Assembly: GCA_920105625.2 (NCBI GenBank)
Contig: OV050031.1
Span: forward strand, 74,285,995 to 74,349,994
Reading direction: 5' to 3'
Origin: Clusia tigrina
Lineage: Eukaryota > Arthropoda > Insecta > Diptera > Clusiidae
Length of the DNA: 64,000 nt
Shown: piece after piece, positions 1 through 14,400 of the stretch
How positions within the stretch are numbered: position 1 is the stretch's first letter
How the letters are laid out: every line of letters begins with the position of its first letter
Notes under the pieces: generated by a model
The model's input: only the letters and a program-made list of their open reading frames with translations
The model's database searches: none
What the model was told of the DNA's origin: nothing
Position numbers and translations under genes: made by a program

Positions 1-3000
1 ACTTACAGAGACGCTGACAGGGGCTGCGACGCCGACTGAGACACCGACTGAGGCAGATAGGGGTAGATATAGGCATAGTGAAGGCAGCAGACCCACCCTT
101 AATCGACAGCGGCAGCGACTGAGACGACTACAGATACGCTAACAGAGGCTGCGACGCCGACTGAGACGCCGACTGAGGTAGATAGGAGTAGATTTAGGTA
201 TAGAGAAGGCAGTAGACCCACCAATCGACAGCGGCAGCGCCTGAGACGCCTACAGGGACGCTGACATAGGCTGCGACGCCGACTGTGACGCCGAATGAGG
301 CAGATAGGAATAGATATAGGCACAAAGAAGACAGCAGACCCCCAAATCGACAGCGGCAGCGACTGAGACGCCTACAGAGATGCCTACAGAGACTCTGAAA
401 GAGGCTTAGACGCCGACTGAGGAAGATAGGGGTAGAAATTGGCATAGAGCAGGCAGCAGACCCCCCCAATCGACAGCGGCAGCGACTGAGGCGCCTACAG
501 AGACGCTAACAGAGACTCTGAAAGAGGCTTCGACGCCGACTGAGACGCCGACTGAGGCAGATAGGGGTGGGTATAGGCATAGAGAAGGCAGCAGAAACCC
601 CAATCGACAGCGGCAGCGACTGAGACACCTACAGAGACGCTAACAAAGGCTGTGGCGCCGACTGAGACGCCGACTGAGTCAGATAGGGGTAGATATAGGC
701 ATAGAGAAGGCAGCTGACCCCCAATCGCCAGCGGCAACGACTGAGACGCCTGCAGAGACACTGACAGAGGCTGCGACGAAGACTGAGACGCCGACTGAAG
801 CACATTGGGATAGATATTGCCATAGAGAAGGCAGCATACCCCCCAAATCGACAGCGGCAGCGACTGAGACACTTACAGAGATGCTGACAGAGGCTGCGAC
901 GCCGACTGACACACCGACTGAGGCAGATAGGGGTAGATATAGGCATAGTGAAGGCAGCAGACCCCCCCTTAATCGACAGCGGCTGCGACTGAGACTACTA
1001 CAGAGACGCTCACAGAGGCTGCGACGCAGACTGAGACGCCGACTGAGGCAGATAGGAGTAGATATAGGCATAGAGAAGGCAGCTGACCCCCAATCGACAG
1101 CGCCAACGACTGAGACGCCTACAGAGATGCTGACAGAGGCTGCGGCGCCGACTGAGGAAGATAGGGGTAGATATAGGTATAGAGAAAGCAGCAGACCCCC
1201 AATCGACAGCGGCAACGACGGAGACGCCGACTGAAGCACATCGGGATAGATATTGCCATAGAGAAGGCAGCAGACCCCACAATCGACAGCGGCAACGACT
1301 GAGACGCCTACAAAGACGCTGACAGAGGCTGCGATGCCGACTGAGACGCCGACTGAGGCAAATAGGAGTAGATATAGGCATAGACAAGGCAGCAGACCCC
1401 CAATCGACAGCGGCAACGACTGAGACGCCTACAAAGACGCTGACAGAGGCAGCGAAGCCGACTGAGACGCCGACTTAGGTAGATTAGGGTAGATATATGC
1501 ATAGAGAAGGCAGCAGACCATCCCAATCGACATTGACAGCGGCAACGACTGAGACGCCTACAGAAACGCTGACAGAGGCTGCGACGCCGACTGAGACGCC
1601 GACTGAGCAGACAGGGGTAGATATAGGCATAGAGAAGGCAGCAGATCGACAGCGGCAACGACTGAGACGCCTACAGAGACGCTGACAGAGGCTGCGACGC
1701 CGACTGAGACTCCGACTGAGACGCCGACTTAGGCAGATAGGGGTAGATATAGGCATAGAGAAGGCAGCAGACCCCACAATCGACAGCGGCAACGACTGAG
1801 ACGCCTACAAAGACGCTGACAGAGGCTGCGATGCCGACTGAGACGCCGACTGAGGTAGATTAGGGTAGATATATGCATAGAGAAGGCAGCAGACCACCCC
1901 AATCGACAGCGACAGCGGCAACGACTGAGACGCCTACAGAAACGCTGACAGAGGCTGAGACGCCGACTGAGGAAGATAGGGGTAGATATAGGCATAGAGA
2001 AAACAGCAGACCACCCAATCGACAGCGGCTGCGCCTGAGGCACCTACAGAGACGCTGACAGAGGCTGCGGCGCTGACTGAGACGCCGACTGAGGCAAATA
2101 GGGGTAGATATAGGTATAGAGAAGGCAGCAGACCACCCAATCGACAGCGGCAGCGAATGCGACGCTTACAGAGACGCTGACAGAGGCTGCGACGCCGACT
2201 GAGACGCCGACTGAAGCACATAGGGATAGATATTGGCATAGAGAATTCAGCAGACCCCCAATCGACACCTGCAGCCCCTGAGACGCCTACAGAGACGTTG
2301 ACAGATACTGCGGCGCCGACTGAGACGCCGACTCAGGCAGATAGGGGTAGATATAGGCATAGAGAAGGCAGCAGACTCCCCCAATCGACCGCGGCAACGA
2401 CTGAGACGCCTACAGAGACGCTGACAGAGGCTGCGCCGCCGACTGTGACGCCGTCTGAAGCACATAGGGATAGATATTGACATAGAGAAGGCAGCAGACC
2501 CCCACTCGACACCTGCAGCTCCTGAGACGCCTACAGAGACGTTGACAGATACTGCGGCGCCGACTGAGACACCGACTCAGGCAGATAGGTGTAGATATAG
2601 GCATAGAGAAGGGAGCAGACCCCCCTTAATCGTCAGCGGCAGCGACTGAGACTACTACAGAGACGCTCACAGAGGCTGCGACGCCGACTGAGACGCCGAC
2701 TGAGGCAGATAGCGGTAGATATAGGCACAGAAAAGACAGCAGACCCCCCAAATCGACAGCGGCAGCGACTGAGACGCCTACAGAGACACCTACAGATACT
2801 GTGAAAGAGGCTTCGTTGCCCACTGAGGAACATGGGTGTAGATATAGGAATAGAGAAGGCAGCAGACCCCCAATCGACAGCGGCAGCGACTGAGACACCT
2901 ACAGATATGCTGACAGAGGCTGCGACGCCGACTGAGGCAGATAGGGGTAGATATAGGTATAGAGAAGGCAGAAGACAAACCAATCGACAGCGGCAGCGAC

Positions 3001-5137
3001 TGAGACACCTAGAGAGACGCTGACAGCGGCTGTGACGCCAACTGAGACGCCGACTGAGGCATAAAGGGGTAGATATAGGCATAGAAAACTCAGCAGACCT
3101 CCCAATCGACACCGGCAGCGACTGAGACGCCTACAGAGACGCTGACAGAGGCTGTGACTGAGGCAGATAGGGGTAGATATAGGCATAGAGAAGGCAGCAG
3201 ACATCCCTAATCGACAGCGGCAGCGACTGAGACGACTACAGAGACGCCGACTGAGACGCCGACTGAGACGCCAATTTACGTAGATACTGGTAGATATAAG
3301 CATATAGATGGCAGCAGACCCCCCCAATCGATAGCGGCAACGACTGTGACTGCGACGCCTACAGTGACATTGACAGAGGCTGCGACGCCGACCGAGACGC
3401 CGACTGAGGCAGATAGGGGTAGATATAGCCATAGAGAATGCAGCAGATCCCCCAATCGACAGCGTCAACGACTCAGACGCCTACAGAGACGCTGACAGAG
3501 GCTGCGACGCCGACTGAGATGCCGACTGAGACTCAGACTGAGGCAGATAGGGGTAGATATTGGCATAGAGAAGGCAGCAGACCCAGCAATCGACAGCGGC
3601 AACGACTGAGACGCCTACAAAGACGCCGGCATAGGCTGCGACGCTGACTGAGACGCCGACTGAGACGCCGACTGAGGTAGATAGGGGTAGATATAGGTAT
3701 AGAGAAGGCAGCAGACCACCCCAATCGACAGCTGCAGCGACTGAGACGCCTACAGAAACGCTATCAGAGGCTGCAACGCGGACTGAGGAAGATAGGGGTA
3801 GATATAGGTATAGAGAAGGCAGCAGACCACCCAATCGACAGCGGAAGCGACTGAGACACCTAGAGAGACGCTGACAAAGGCTGTGACACCGACTGAGACG
3901 CCGACTGAGGAAGATAGGGGTAGATATTGGCATAGAGAAGGCAGCAGACCCCCCAATCGACAGCGGCAACGACTGAGACGCCTGCAGAGACGCTGACAGA
4001 GACTCTGAAAGAGGCTTCGACGCCGACTGAGACGCCGACTGAGACGCCGACTGAGACGCAGACTTAGGCAGATAGTGGTAGATATAGGCATAGAGAAGGC
4101 AGCAGACCCCACAATCGACAGCGGCAACGACTGAGACGCCTACAAAGACACCTACATAGGCTGCGACGGCGACTGAGACGCCGACTGAGACGCTGACTGA
4201 GGCAGATAGGGGTAGATATAGGTATAGAGAAGGTAGAAGACCACCCAATCGACAGTGGCAGCGACTGAGACGCCTACAGTGACGCTGACAGAGGCTGCGA
4301 CGCCGACCGAGACGCCGACTGAGGCAGGTAGGGGTAGATATAGGCATAGAGAAGGCAGCAGACCACCCAATCGACAGCGGCAGCGACTAAGACGCCTACA
4401 GAGACGCTGACAGAGGCTGCGACGCCGACTGAGACGCCGACTGAAGCAGATAGGGGTAGATATAGGCATAGAGAAGCCAGCAGACCCCCAATCGACAGCG
4501 GCAATGACTAAGACGCCTACAGAGACGCTGACAGAGGCTGCGACGCCGACTGAGACGCCGACTGAAGCACATCGGGATAGATATTGCCATAGAGAAGGCA
4601 GCAGACCCCCAATCGACAGCGGCAACGACTAAGACGCCTACAGAGACTCTGACAGAGGCTGCGACGCCGACTGAGACGCCGACTGAGGCAGATAAGGGTA
4701 GATATAGGCATAGAGAAGACAGAAGACCCCCTAATCGACAGCGGAAGCTTCTGACACGCCTACTTAGACGCTGACAGAGGCTGTGACGCCGACTGAGACA
4801 CCAAGTGAGGCAGATAGGTTTAGATATAGGCATAGAGAAGGCAGCAGACCTCCCCTTCGACAGCGACCGTGACTGAGGCGCGTACAGAGACGCTGACAGA
4901 GGCTGCGACGCCGACTGAGACGCCGACTGAGGCAGATAGGGGTAGATATGGGCATAGAGAAGGCAGCAGATCGACAGCGGCAGCGACTGAGACGCCTACA
5001 GAAACGCTGACAGAGGCTGCGACGCCGACTGAGGAAGATAGGGGTAGATATAGGCATAGAGAAGGCAGCAGACCACCAAATCGACAGCAGCAGCGACTGA
5101 TTCATCTACAGATATGCTGACAAAGGCTGTGACGCCG

Positions 5138-7041
5138 ACTGAGGCAGATAGGGGTAGATATAGGCATAGAGAAGGCAGCAGACCCCCCAATCGACAACGG
5201 CAACGACTGAGACGCCTACAGAGACGCTGACAGAAGCTGCGACGCTGACTGAGACGCCGACTGAGGCAGATAGGGGTAAATATAGGCACAGAGAAGGCAG
5301 CATACCCCCAAATCGACAGCGGTAGCGACTGAACGCCTACAGGGACGCTGACAGAGGCTGCTACGCCGACTGAGACGCCGACTGAGACGCCGACTAAAGC
5401 ACATAGGGATAGATATAGGCACAGAGAAGGCAGCAGACCCCCAAATCGACAGCGGTAGCGACTGAGACGCCTACAGGGACGCTGACAGAGGCTGCCACGC
5501 CGACTGAGACGCCGACTAAAGCACATAGGGATAGATACTGGCATAGAGAAGGCAGCAGACCGCCCCAATCGACAGCGGCAACGACTGAGATGCCTACAGA
5601 GACGCCGACAGAGGCTGCGACGCCGACTGAGACGCCGACTAAGACGCCGACTGAGGTAGATAGTGGTAGATATAGGTATAGAGAAGGCAGCAGACCACCC
5701 CAATCGACAGCGGCAGCGACTGAGACGCCTATAGAAACGCTGTTAGAGGCTGCGACGCGGACTGAGGAAGATAGGGGTAGATATAGGTATAGAGAAGGCA
5801 GCAGACCACCCAATCGACAGCGGCAGCGACTGAGACACCTACAGAGACGCTGACAAAATCTGTGACACCGACTGAGACGCCGACTGAGGCAGATAGGGGT
5901 AGATATTGGAATAGAGAAGGCAGTAGACCCCCCAATCGACAGCGGCAGCGACTGAGACGCCTACAGAGACGCTAACAGAGGCTGCGACGCCGACTGAGAC
6001 ACCGAGTGTGGCAGATGGGGGTAGATATAGGTATAGAGAAGACAGCTGACCCCCCAATCGAAAGTGGCAGCGACTGAGACGCCTACAGTGACGCTGACAG
6101 AGGCTGCGATGCCGACCGAGACGCCGACTGATGCAGGTAGGGGTAGATATAGGCAGAGAGAAGGCAGCAGACCACCCAATCGACAGCGGCAGCGACTGAG
6201 ACGCCTGCAGAGACACTGACAGAGGCTGCGACGTCGACTGAGATGCCGACTGAGACGCCGACTGCGAAGCCGACTGAGGCAGATAGGGGTAGATATTGGC
6301 ATAGAGAAGGCAGCAGACCCCCCCCCCCAATCGACAGCGGCAACTACTGAGACACCTACAGATGCGCTGAAAGAGGCTGCGACGCCGACTGAGGCAGATA
6401 GGGGTACATATACGTCTAGAAAAGGCAGAAGACCACCCAATCGACAGCGGCAGCGCCTGAGACACCTACAGATACGCTGACAGAGGCTGTGACGCCGACT
6501 GACCCGCCGACTGATGCAGATATAGGCATAGAGAAGGCAGCAGACCCCCAATCGACAGCGGCAACGATTGAGACACCTACAGAGCGCTACGCCGACTGAG
6601 ACGCTGACAGAGGCTGTGACGCCGACTGAGACGCCGACTGAGTCAGATAGGGGTAGATATAGACATAGAGAAGGCAGCAGACCTCCCAATCGACAGCGGA
6701 TGGGACTGAGGCGCCCACAGAGACGCTGACAGAGGCTGCTACGCCGACTGAGGCAGATAGGGGTAGATATAGGCACAGAGAAGGCAGCAGACCCCCCAAA
6801 TCGACAGCGGCAGCGACTGAGACGCCTACAGATACGCTGACAGAGGCTGCGACGCCGACTGAGGCAGATAGGGGTAGATATATGTATAGAGAAGGCAGAA
6901 GACCACCCAATTAACATCGGCAGCGACTGAGACGCCTACAGGGACACTGACAGAGGCTGCTACGCCCACTGAGACGCCGCCTGAGGCAGATAGGGGTAGA
7001 TATAGGCACAGAGAAGGCAGCAGACCCCCAAATCGACAGCG
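5138..7041 (-). repeat. Higher-order satellite duplication, copy 1
   Basis: This block of about 1.9 kb is repeated at 7,224-8,868 with an offset of 2,086 bp, and of 1,825 bp after an indel. Rare variants are shared in order: a CAACGGCAACG motif (5,190 and 7,276), the GGTAAATATAGGCACAG variant, the TGTTAGAGG variant and the AATTAACATCGGC variant. This copy holds about 261 bp (near 6,255-6,515, roughly two monomers) that are missing from copy 2. Borders are estimated by eye. Confidence 0.8.
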
Positions 7042-7223
7042 GTAGCGACTGAGACGCCTACAGGGACGCTGACAGAGGCTGCCACGCCGACTGAGACGCC
7101 GACTACAGCACATAGGGATAGATACTGGCATAGAGAAGGCAGCAGACCCCCCAATCGACAGCGGCAACGACTGAGACGCCTACAGAGACGCTGACAGAGG
7201 CTGCGACGCCGACTGAGACGCTG

Positions 7224-8868
7224 ACTGAGGCAGATAGGGGTAGATATAGGCATAGAGAAGGCAGCAGACCCCCCAATCGACAACGGCAACGACTGAGACG
7301 CCTACAGAGACGCTGACAGAAGCTGCGACGCTGACTGAGACGCCGACTGAGGCAGATAGGGGTAAATATAGGCACAGAGAAGGCAGCAGACCCCCAAATC
7401 GACAGCGGTAGCGACTGAACGCCTACAGGGACGCTGACAGAGGCTGCTACGCCGACTGAGACGCCGACTGAGACGCCGACTAAAGCACATAGGGATAGAT
7501 ATAGGCACAGAGAAGGCAGCAGACCCCCAAATCGACAGCGGTAGCGACTGAGACGCCTACAGGGACGCTGACAGAGGCTGCCACGCCGACTGAGACGCCG
7601 ACTAAAGCACATAGGGATAGATACTGGCATAGAGAAAGCAGCAGACCGCCCCAATCGACAGCGGCAACGACTGAGATGCCTACAGAGACGCCGACAGAGG
7701 CTGCGACGCCGACTGAGACGCCGACTAAGACGCCGACTGAGGTAGATAGGGGTAGATATAGGTATAGAGAAGGCAGCAGACCACCCCAATCGACAGCGGC
7801 AGCGACTGAGACGCCTACAGAAACGCTGTTAGAGGCTGCGACGCGGACTGAGGAAGATAGGGGTAGATATAGGTATAGAGAAGGCAGCAGACCACCCAAT
7901 CGACAGCGGCAGCGACTGAGACACCTACAGAGACGCTGACAAAATCTGTGACACCGACTGAGACGCCGACTGAGGCAGATAGGGGTAGATATTGGAATAG
8001 AGAAGGCAGCAGACCCCCCAATCGACAGCGGCAGCGACTGAGACGCCTACAGAGACGCTAACAGAGGCTGCGACGCCGACTGAGACACCGAGTGAGGCAG
8101 ATGGGGGTAGATATAGGTATAGAGAAGACAGCTGACCCCCCAATCGAAAGTGGCAGCGACTGAGACGCCTACAGTGACGCTGACAGAGGCTGCGATGCCG
8201 ACCGAGACGCCGACTGATGCAGGTAGGGGTAGATATAGGCATAGAGAAGGCAGCAGACCACCCAATCGACAGCGGCAGCGACTGAGACGCCTGCAGAGAC
8301 GCTGACAGAGGCTGCGACGTCGACTGAGATGCCGACTGATGCAGATATAGGCATAGAGAAGGCAGCAGACCCCCAATCGACAGCGGCAACGACTGAGACA
8401 CCTACAGAGCGCTACGCCGACTGAGACGCTGACAGAGGCTGTGACGCCGACTGAGACGCCGACTGAGTCAGATAGGGGTAGATATAGACATAGAGAAGGC
8501 AGCAGACCTCCCAATCGACAGCGGATGGGACTGAGGCGCCCACAGAGACGCTGACAGAGGCTGCTACGCCGACTGAGGCAGATAGGGGTAGATATAGGCA
8601 CAGAGAAGGCAGCAGACCCCCCAAATCGACAGCGGCAGCGACTGAGACGCCTACAGATACGCTGACAGAGGCTGCGACGCCGACTGAGGCAGATAGGGGT
8701 AGATATATGTATAGAGAAGGCAGAATACCACCCAATTAACATCGGCAGCGACTGAGACGCCTACAGGGACACTGACAGAGGCTGCTACGCCCACTGAGAC
8801 GCCGCCTGAGGCAGATAGGGGTGGATATAGGCACAGAGAAGGCAGCAGACCCCCCAAATCGACAGCGG
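7224..8868 (-). repeat. Higher-order satellite duplication, copy 2
   Basis: Second copy of the block at 5,138-7,041, separated from it by only about 180 bp of ordinary monomers. It matches at offset 2,086 until about 8,340, then at offset 1,825 because about 261 bp is absent. The near-identity over many variant positions points to a recent unequal exchange followed by loss of about two monomers, or to the reverse order of events. Confidence 0.8.
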
Positions 8869-11430
8869 CAGCGACTGAGACGCCTACAGAGACGCTAACA
8901 GAGGCTGCGACGCCGACTGAGACACCGACTGAATCAGATAGGGGTAGATATAGGTATAGAGAAGACAGCAGACCCCCCAATCGACAGTGGGAGTGACTGA
9001 GACGCCTATAGTGACGCTGACAGAGGCTGCGACGCCGACCGAGACGCCGACTGAGGCAGGTAGGGGTAGATATAGGCATAGAGAAGGCAGCAGACAACCC
9101 AATCGACAGCGGCAGCGACTGAGACGCCTACAGAGACGCTGACAGAGGCTGCGACGTCGACTGAGATGCCGACAGAGACGCCGACTGCGAAGCCGACTGA
9201 GGCATATAGGGGTAGATATAGGTATAGAAAAGGCAGAAGACCACGCAATCGACAGCGGCAGCGCCTGAGACACCTACAGATACGCTGACAGAGGCTGTGA
9301 GGCCGACTCACACGCCGACTGAGGCAGATAGGCGTAGATATAGGCATAGAGAAGGCAGCAGACCCCCAATCGACAGCGGCAACGACAGAGACGCCTACAG
9401 AGACGCTGACAGAAGCTGCGACTCCGACTGAGACGCCGAATGAGGCAGATAGGGGTAGATATGGGCATAGAGAAGGCAGCAGATCGACAGCAGCAGCAAC
9501 TGAGACGCCTACAGGAACGCTGACACAGGCTGCGACGCCGACTGAGGAAGATAGGGGTAGATATAGGCATAGAGAAGGCAGCAGACCACCCAATCGACAG
9601 CAGCAGCGACTGAGACACCTACAGATATGCTGACAAAGGCTGTGACGCCGACTGAGACGCCGACTGAGGCAGATAGGGGTAGATATAGGCATAGAGAAGG
9701 CAGCAGACTCCCAAATCGACAGCGGTAGCGACTGAGAAGCCTACAGGGACGCTGACAGAGGCTGCTACGACGACTGAGACGCCGACTAAAGCACATAGGG
9801 ATAGATATTGGCATAGAGAAGGCAGCAGACCGCCCCAATCGACAGCGGCAACGACTGAGACGCCTACAGAGACGCTGACAGAGCCTGCTACGCCGACTGA
9901 GACGCCGACTGAGGCAGATAGGGGTAGATATAGGCACAGATAATGCAGCAGACCCCCAAATCGTCAGCGGAAGCGACTGAGACGTCTACAAGGACGCTGA
10001 CAGAGGCTGCTACGCCGACTGAGACGCCGACTGAGGCAGATAGAGGTAGATATAGGCACAGAGAAGGCAGCAGACCCCCCAAATCGACCGCGGCAGCGAC
10101 TGAGACGCCTACAGAGACGCTAACAGAGGCTGCGACGCCGACTGAGACACCGACTGAGGCAAATAGGGGAAGATATAGGTATAGAGAAGACAGCAGACCC
10201 CCCAATCGACAGTGGCAGCGACTGAGACCACTACAGTGACGCTGAAAGAGGCTGCGATGCGGACCGAGACGCCGACTGAGGCAGGTAGGGGTAGATATAG
10301 GCATAGAGAAGGCAGCAGACCACCCAATCGACAGCGGCAGCGACTGAGACGCCTTCAGAGACGCCGACAGAGGCTGTGACGCCGGCTGAGACACCGACTG
10401 AGGCAGATAGGGGTAGATATAGGCATAGTGAAGGCAGCAGACCCACCCATATTCGACAGCGGCAGCGACTGAGACTACTACAGAGACGCTCACAGAGGCT
10501 GCGACGCCGACTGAGGCGCCGACTGAGGCAGATAGGAGTAGATATAGGCATAGAGAAGGCAGCAGACCCCCAAATCGACAGCGGCAGGGACTCAGACGCC
10601 TACAGAGACGCTAACCGAGGCTGCGACGCCGACTGAGACACCGACTGAGGCAGCTTTGGGTAGATATAGGCATAGAGAAGGCAGCAGACACCCCAATCGA
10701 CAGCGGCAGCGACTGAGACGCCTACAGAGACGCCTACAGAGACTCTGAAAGAGGCTTCGACGCCGACTGAGGAAGATAGGGGTAGATATAGGCATAGAGT
10801 AGGCAGCAGACCCCCCAATCGACAGCGGCAGCGACTGAGACGCCTACAGAGACGCTGACAGAGACTCTGAAAGAGGCTTCGACGCCGACTGAGACGCCGA
10901 CTGAGGCAGATAGGGGTAAATATAGGCATAGAGAACGCAGCAGAAACCCCAATCGACAGCGGCAGCGACTGAGACGCCTTCAGAGACGCTGACAGAGGCT
11001 GCGACGCCGACTGAGGCAGATAGGGGTAGATATAGGTATAGACAAGGCAGAAGAACACACAATCGACAGCGGCAGCGACTGAGACACCTACAGAGTCGCT
11101 GACAGAGGCTGTGACGCCGACTGAGACGCCGACTGAGACGCCGACTGAGTCAGATAGGGGTAGATATAGGCATAGAGAAGGCAGCAGACCCCCAATCGAC
11201 AGCGGCAATGACTGAGACGCCGACAGAAGCTGCGACGCTGACTGAGACGTCGACTGAGACGCCGACTGAGACGCCGATTAAGACGCCGACTGAGACGCCG
11301 ACTGAGGCAGATAGGGGTAGATATGGGCATAGAGAAGGCAGCAGACCCCACCAATCGACAGCGTCAACTACTGAGACACCTACAGATACGCTGACAGAGG
11401 CTGCGATGCCGACCGAGACGCCGACTGAGG

Positions 11431-11440
11431 CAGGTATGTC
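11431..11440. other. Satellite inversion breakpoint
   Basis: Array orientation flips here. Left of about 11,435 monomers read on the minus strand (ending ...GACTGAGGCAGGTA). Right of it they read on the plus strand (starting TGTCTGCGTCTCTGTAGG). The two arms break at different monomer phases and are not mirror copies of each other, so this is not a simple hairpin palindrome. Two bases (TA) could belong to either side. Confidence 0.9.
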
Positions 11441-14400
11441 TGCGTCTCTGTAGGCGTCTCAGTCGCTGCCGCTGTTGATTGGGGGGTCTGCTGACTTCTC
11501 TATGCCTATCTCTTCCCCTATCTGCCTCATTCGGCGCCACAGTCGGCTTCGCAGCCTCTGTCAACGTCTCTGTAGGGTTCTCAGTCGCTGCCGCTGTCGA
11601 TTGGGGGATCTGCTGCTTTCTCTATTCCAATATCTACCCTTATCTGCCTCAGTCGGCGTCTCAGTCGGCGTCGCAGCCTCTGTCAGCGTCTCTGAATGCG
11701 TCTCAGTCGCTACCGCAGTCGATTGGGGGGTCTGATGGCTTCTCTATGCCTATATCTACCCCTATCTGCCTCAGTCGGCGTCTCAGTCGGCATCGCAGCC
11801 ATTGTCAGCGTCTATATTGGCGTCTCAGTCGCTGCCGCTGTCGATTGGGGGGGGGGTCTGCTGCTTTCTCTATGCCTATATCTACCCATCTCTCTCTCAG
11901 TCGGCGTCTGAGTTGGCGTCGCAGCCTCTGTCAGCGTCTCTGTAGGCGTGTCATTTTTTGCCGCTGTCGATTGATTTGTCTGCTGCCTTCTCTATGCCTA
12001 TGTCTACCCCTCTCTGCCTCAGTCGCCGTCTCAGTCGGCGTCGCAGCCTCTGTCAGCGTCTCTGTAGGCGTCTCAGCCGCTGCCGCTGTTGATTGGGGGG
12101 TCTGCTGCCTTCTTTATGCCTATATCTAACCCTATCTGCCTCAGTCGACGTCTCAGTCTGCTTCGCAGTCTCTGTCAGCGTCTCTGTAGGCGTCTCAGTC
12201 GTTGCCGCTGTCGATTGGAGGGGGGGAGGACTGCTGCCTTCACTATGCCTATATCTACCCATCTCTCTCTCAGTCGGCGTCTGAGTTGGCGTCGCAGCCT
12301 CTGTCAGCGTCTCTGTAGGGGTCTCAGTCGCTGCCGCTGTCGATTGGGAGTCTGCTGCATTCTCTATGCCCTATCTGCCTCCGTCGGCGTCTCAGTCGGC
12401 GTCGCAGCCTCTGTCAGCGTCTCTGTAGACGTCTCAGTCGCTGCCGCTGTCGATTGGGGGATCTGCTGCCTTCTCTACGCCTATATCTACCCCTATCTGC
12501 CTCAGTCGGCGTCTCAGTCGGCGTCGCAGCCTATGTCAGCGTCTCTGTAGGCGTCTCAGTCGCTGCCGCTGTTGATTGTGGGGTCTGCAGCTTTTTATTT
12601 GCCTATATCTACCCCTATCTGCCTCAGTCGGCGTCACAGTCGGCTTCGCAGTCTCTATCAGTGGCTCTGTGGGCGTCTCAATTGTTGCCGTTGTCCATTG
12701 AGGGGTCTGCTGCTTTCTCTATGCCTATGTCTAACCCTCTCTGCCTCAGTCGGCGTCTCAGTCGTCGTCAAAGCATCTGTCAGCGTCTCTGTAGGCGTCT
12801 CAGTCGCTGCCGCTGTTGATTGGGGGTCTGCTGCCTTCTCTATACCTACACCTACCCTTATTTGCCTCAGTCGGCGTCTCAGTCGGCGTCGCAGCCTCTG
12901 TCAGCGTCTCTGTAGGCGTCTCAGTCGCTGCCGCTGTCGATTGGGGGGTCTGCTGCCTTCTCTATGTCAATATCTAAACTTATCTGCCTCAGTCGGCGTC
13001 TTAGTCGGCGTCAAAGCATCTGTCAGCGTCTCTGTAGGCGTCTCAGTCGCTGCCGCTGTTGATTGGGGGTCTGCTGCCTTCTCTATACCTACACCTACCC
13101 TTATTTGCCTCAGTCGGCGTCTCAGTCGGCGTCGCAGCCTCTATCAGCGTCTCTGTAGGCGTCTCAGTCGCTGCCGGTATCGATTGGGGGGTCTGCTGCC
13201 TTCACTATGTCAATATATGCCCGTATCTGCCTCAGTCGGTGTCTCAGCCTCTGTCAGAGTATCTGTAGGCGTCTCAGTCGCTGCCGCTGTCGATTGGGGG
13301 GTCTGCTGCCTTCTGTATGCCTATATCTACCCTTATCTGCCTCAGTCGGCGTCTCAGTCAGCGTCGCAGCCTCTGTCAGCCTGTCTGAATGCGTGTCAGT
13401 TGCTGCCGCTGTCGATTGGGGGGTCTGCTGCCTTCTCTATGCCTACATCTACCCCTATCTGCCTCAGTCGGCGTCTCAGTCGGCGTCGCAGCCTATTTCA
13501 GCGTCTCTGTAGGCGTCTCAGTCGCTGCCGCTTTTGATTGGGGGGTCTGCTGACTTCTCTATGCCGATGTCTACCCCTCTCTGCCTCAGTCGGAGCCACA
13601 GTCGGCTTCGCAGCCTCTGTCAGCGTCTCTGTAGGTGTCTCATTCGCTGCCGCTGTCGGTTGGGGTGGGTCTGATGCCTTCTCTATGCCAATATCTACCC
13701 TTATCTGCCTCAGTCGGCGTCTCAGTCGGCGTCGCAGCCTCTGTCAGCGTCTCTGAATGCGTCTCAGTCGCTGCCGCTGTCGATTGGGGGGTCTGATGCC
13801 TTCACTATGCCTATATCTACCCCTATCTGTCTCAGTCGGCGTCTCAGTCGGCGTCGCAGCCTCTGTCAGCGTGTCTGTAGGCGTCTCATTTATTGCCGCT
13901 GTCGATTGGGGTGTCTGCTGCCTTCTCTACGCCTATGTCTACCCCTATCTCCCTCAGTCGGCGTCGCAGCCCTGTGAGCGTCTCTGTAGGCGTCTCAGTC
14001 GCTGCCGCTGTCGATTGGGGGGTCTGCTGCCTTCTGTATGCCTATATCTACCCCTATCTGCCTCAGTCGGCAACTCAGTCGGCGTCGCAGCCCCTATCAG
14101 CGTCTCGGTAGGCGTCTCAGTTGTTGCCGCTGTCGATTGGTGGGTCTGCTGCCTTCTCTATGCCTATATCTACACCTACGCGCCTCAGTCGGCGCCTTAG
14201 TCGGCGTCGCAGCCTCTGTCAGCGTCTCTGTAGGCGTCTCAGTCGCTGCCGCTGTTGATTGGGGGTTCTGCTGCCTTCTCTATGCCATTATCTACCCCTA
14301 TCTGCCTTTTTCGGCGCCACAGTCGGCTTCGCAGCCTCTATCAGCGTCTCTGTATGGGTCACGGTTGTGCCGCTCTCGATTGGGTTGTCTGCTGCCTTCT

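Larger units (their letters stand above)
1..11435 (-). repeat. 122-bp satellite array, minus orientation
   Basis: Uninterrupted tandem array of a monomer of about 122 bp, roughly 90 copies, lying as the reverse complement of all later arrays. Each monomer reads, on the minus strand, a TCTGCTGCCTTCTCTATGCC block, then CTATNN hexamers, then several 12-bp units of the GTCGGCGTCTCA type, then CTGCCGCTGTCGATT and a run of about six G. Monomer length varies mostly in 12-bp steps through gain or loss of the short unit. No unrelated insert is visible. The long open frames on both strands share this periodic sequence and have no independent sign of coding. It is non-coding satellite, seen directly; a heterochromatic location is inferred. 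Confidence 0.95.

Noticed and set aside
679..1416. Long minus-strand open frame (245 codons) in the satellite, and dozens like it on both strands
   Set aside because: It translates the tandem satellite. Frames rotate between monomers, starts are arbitrary, and equal-length frames exist on the opposite strand. There is no domain and no codon-level constraint to see.
11364..11564. Open frame spanning the inversion junction
   Set aside because: It joins antisense and sense satellite reads at the breakpoint and has no independent support.
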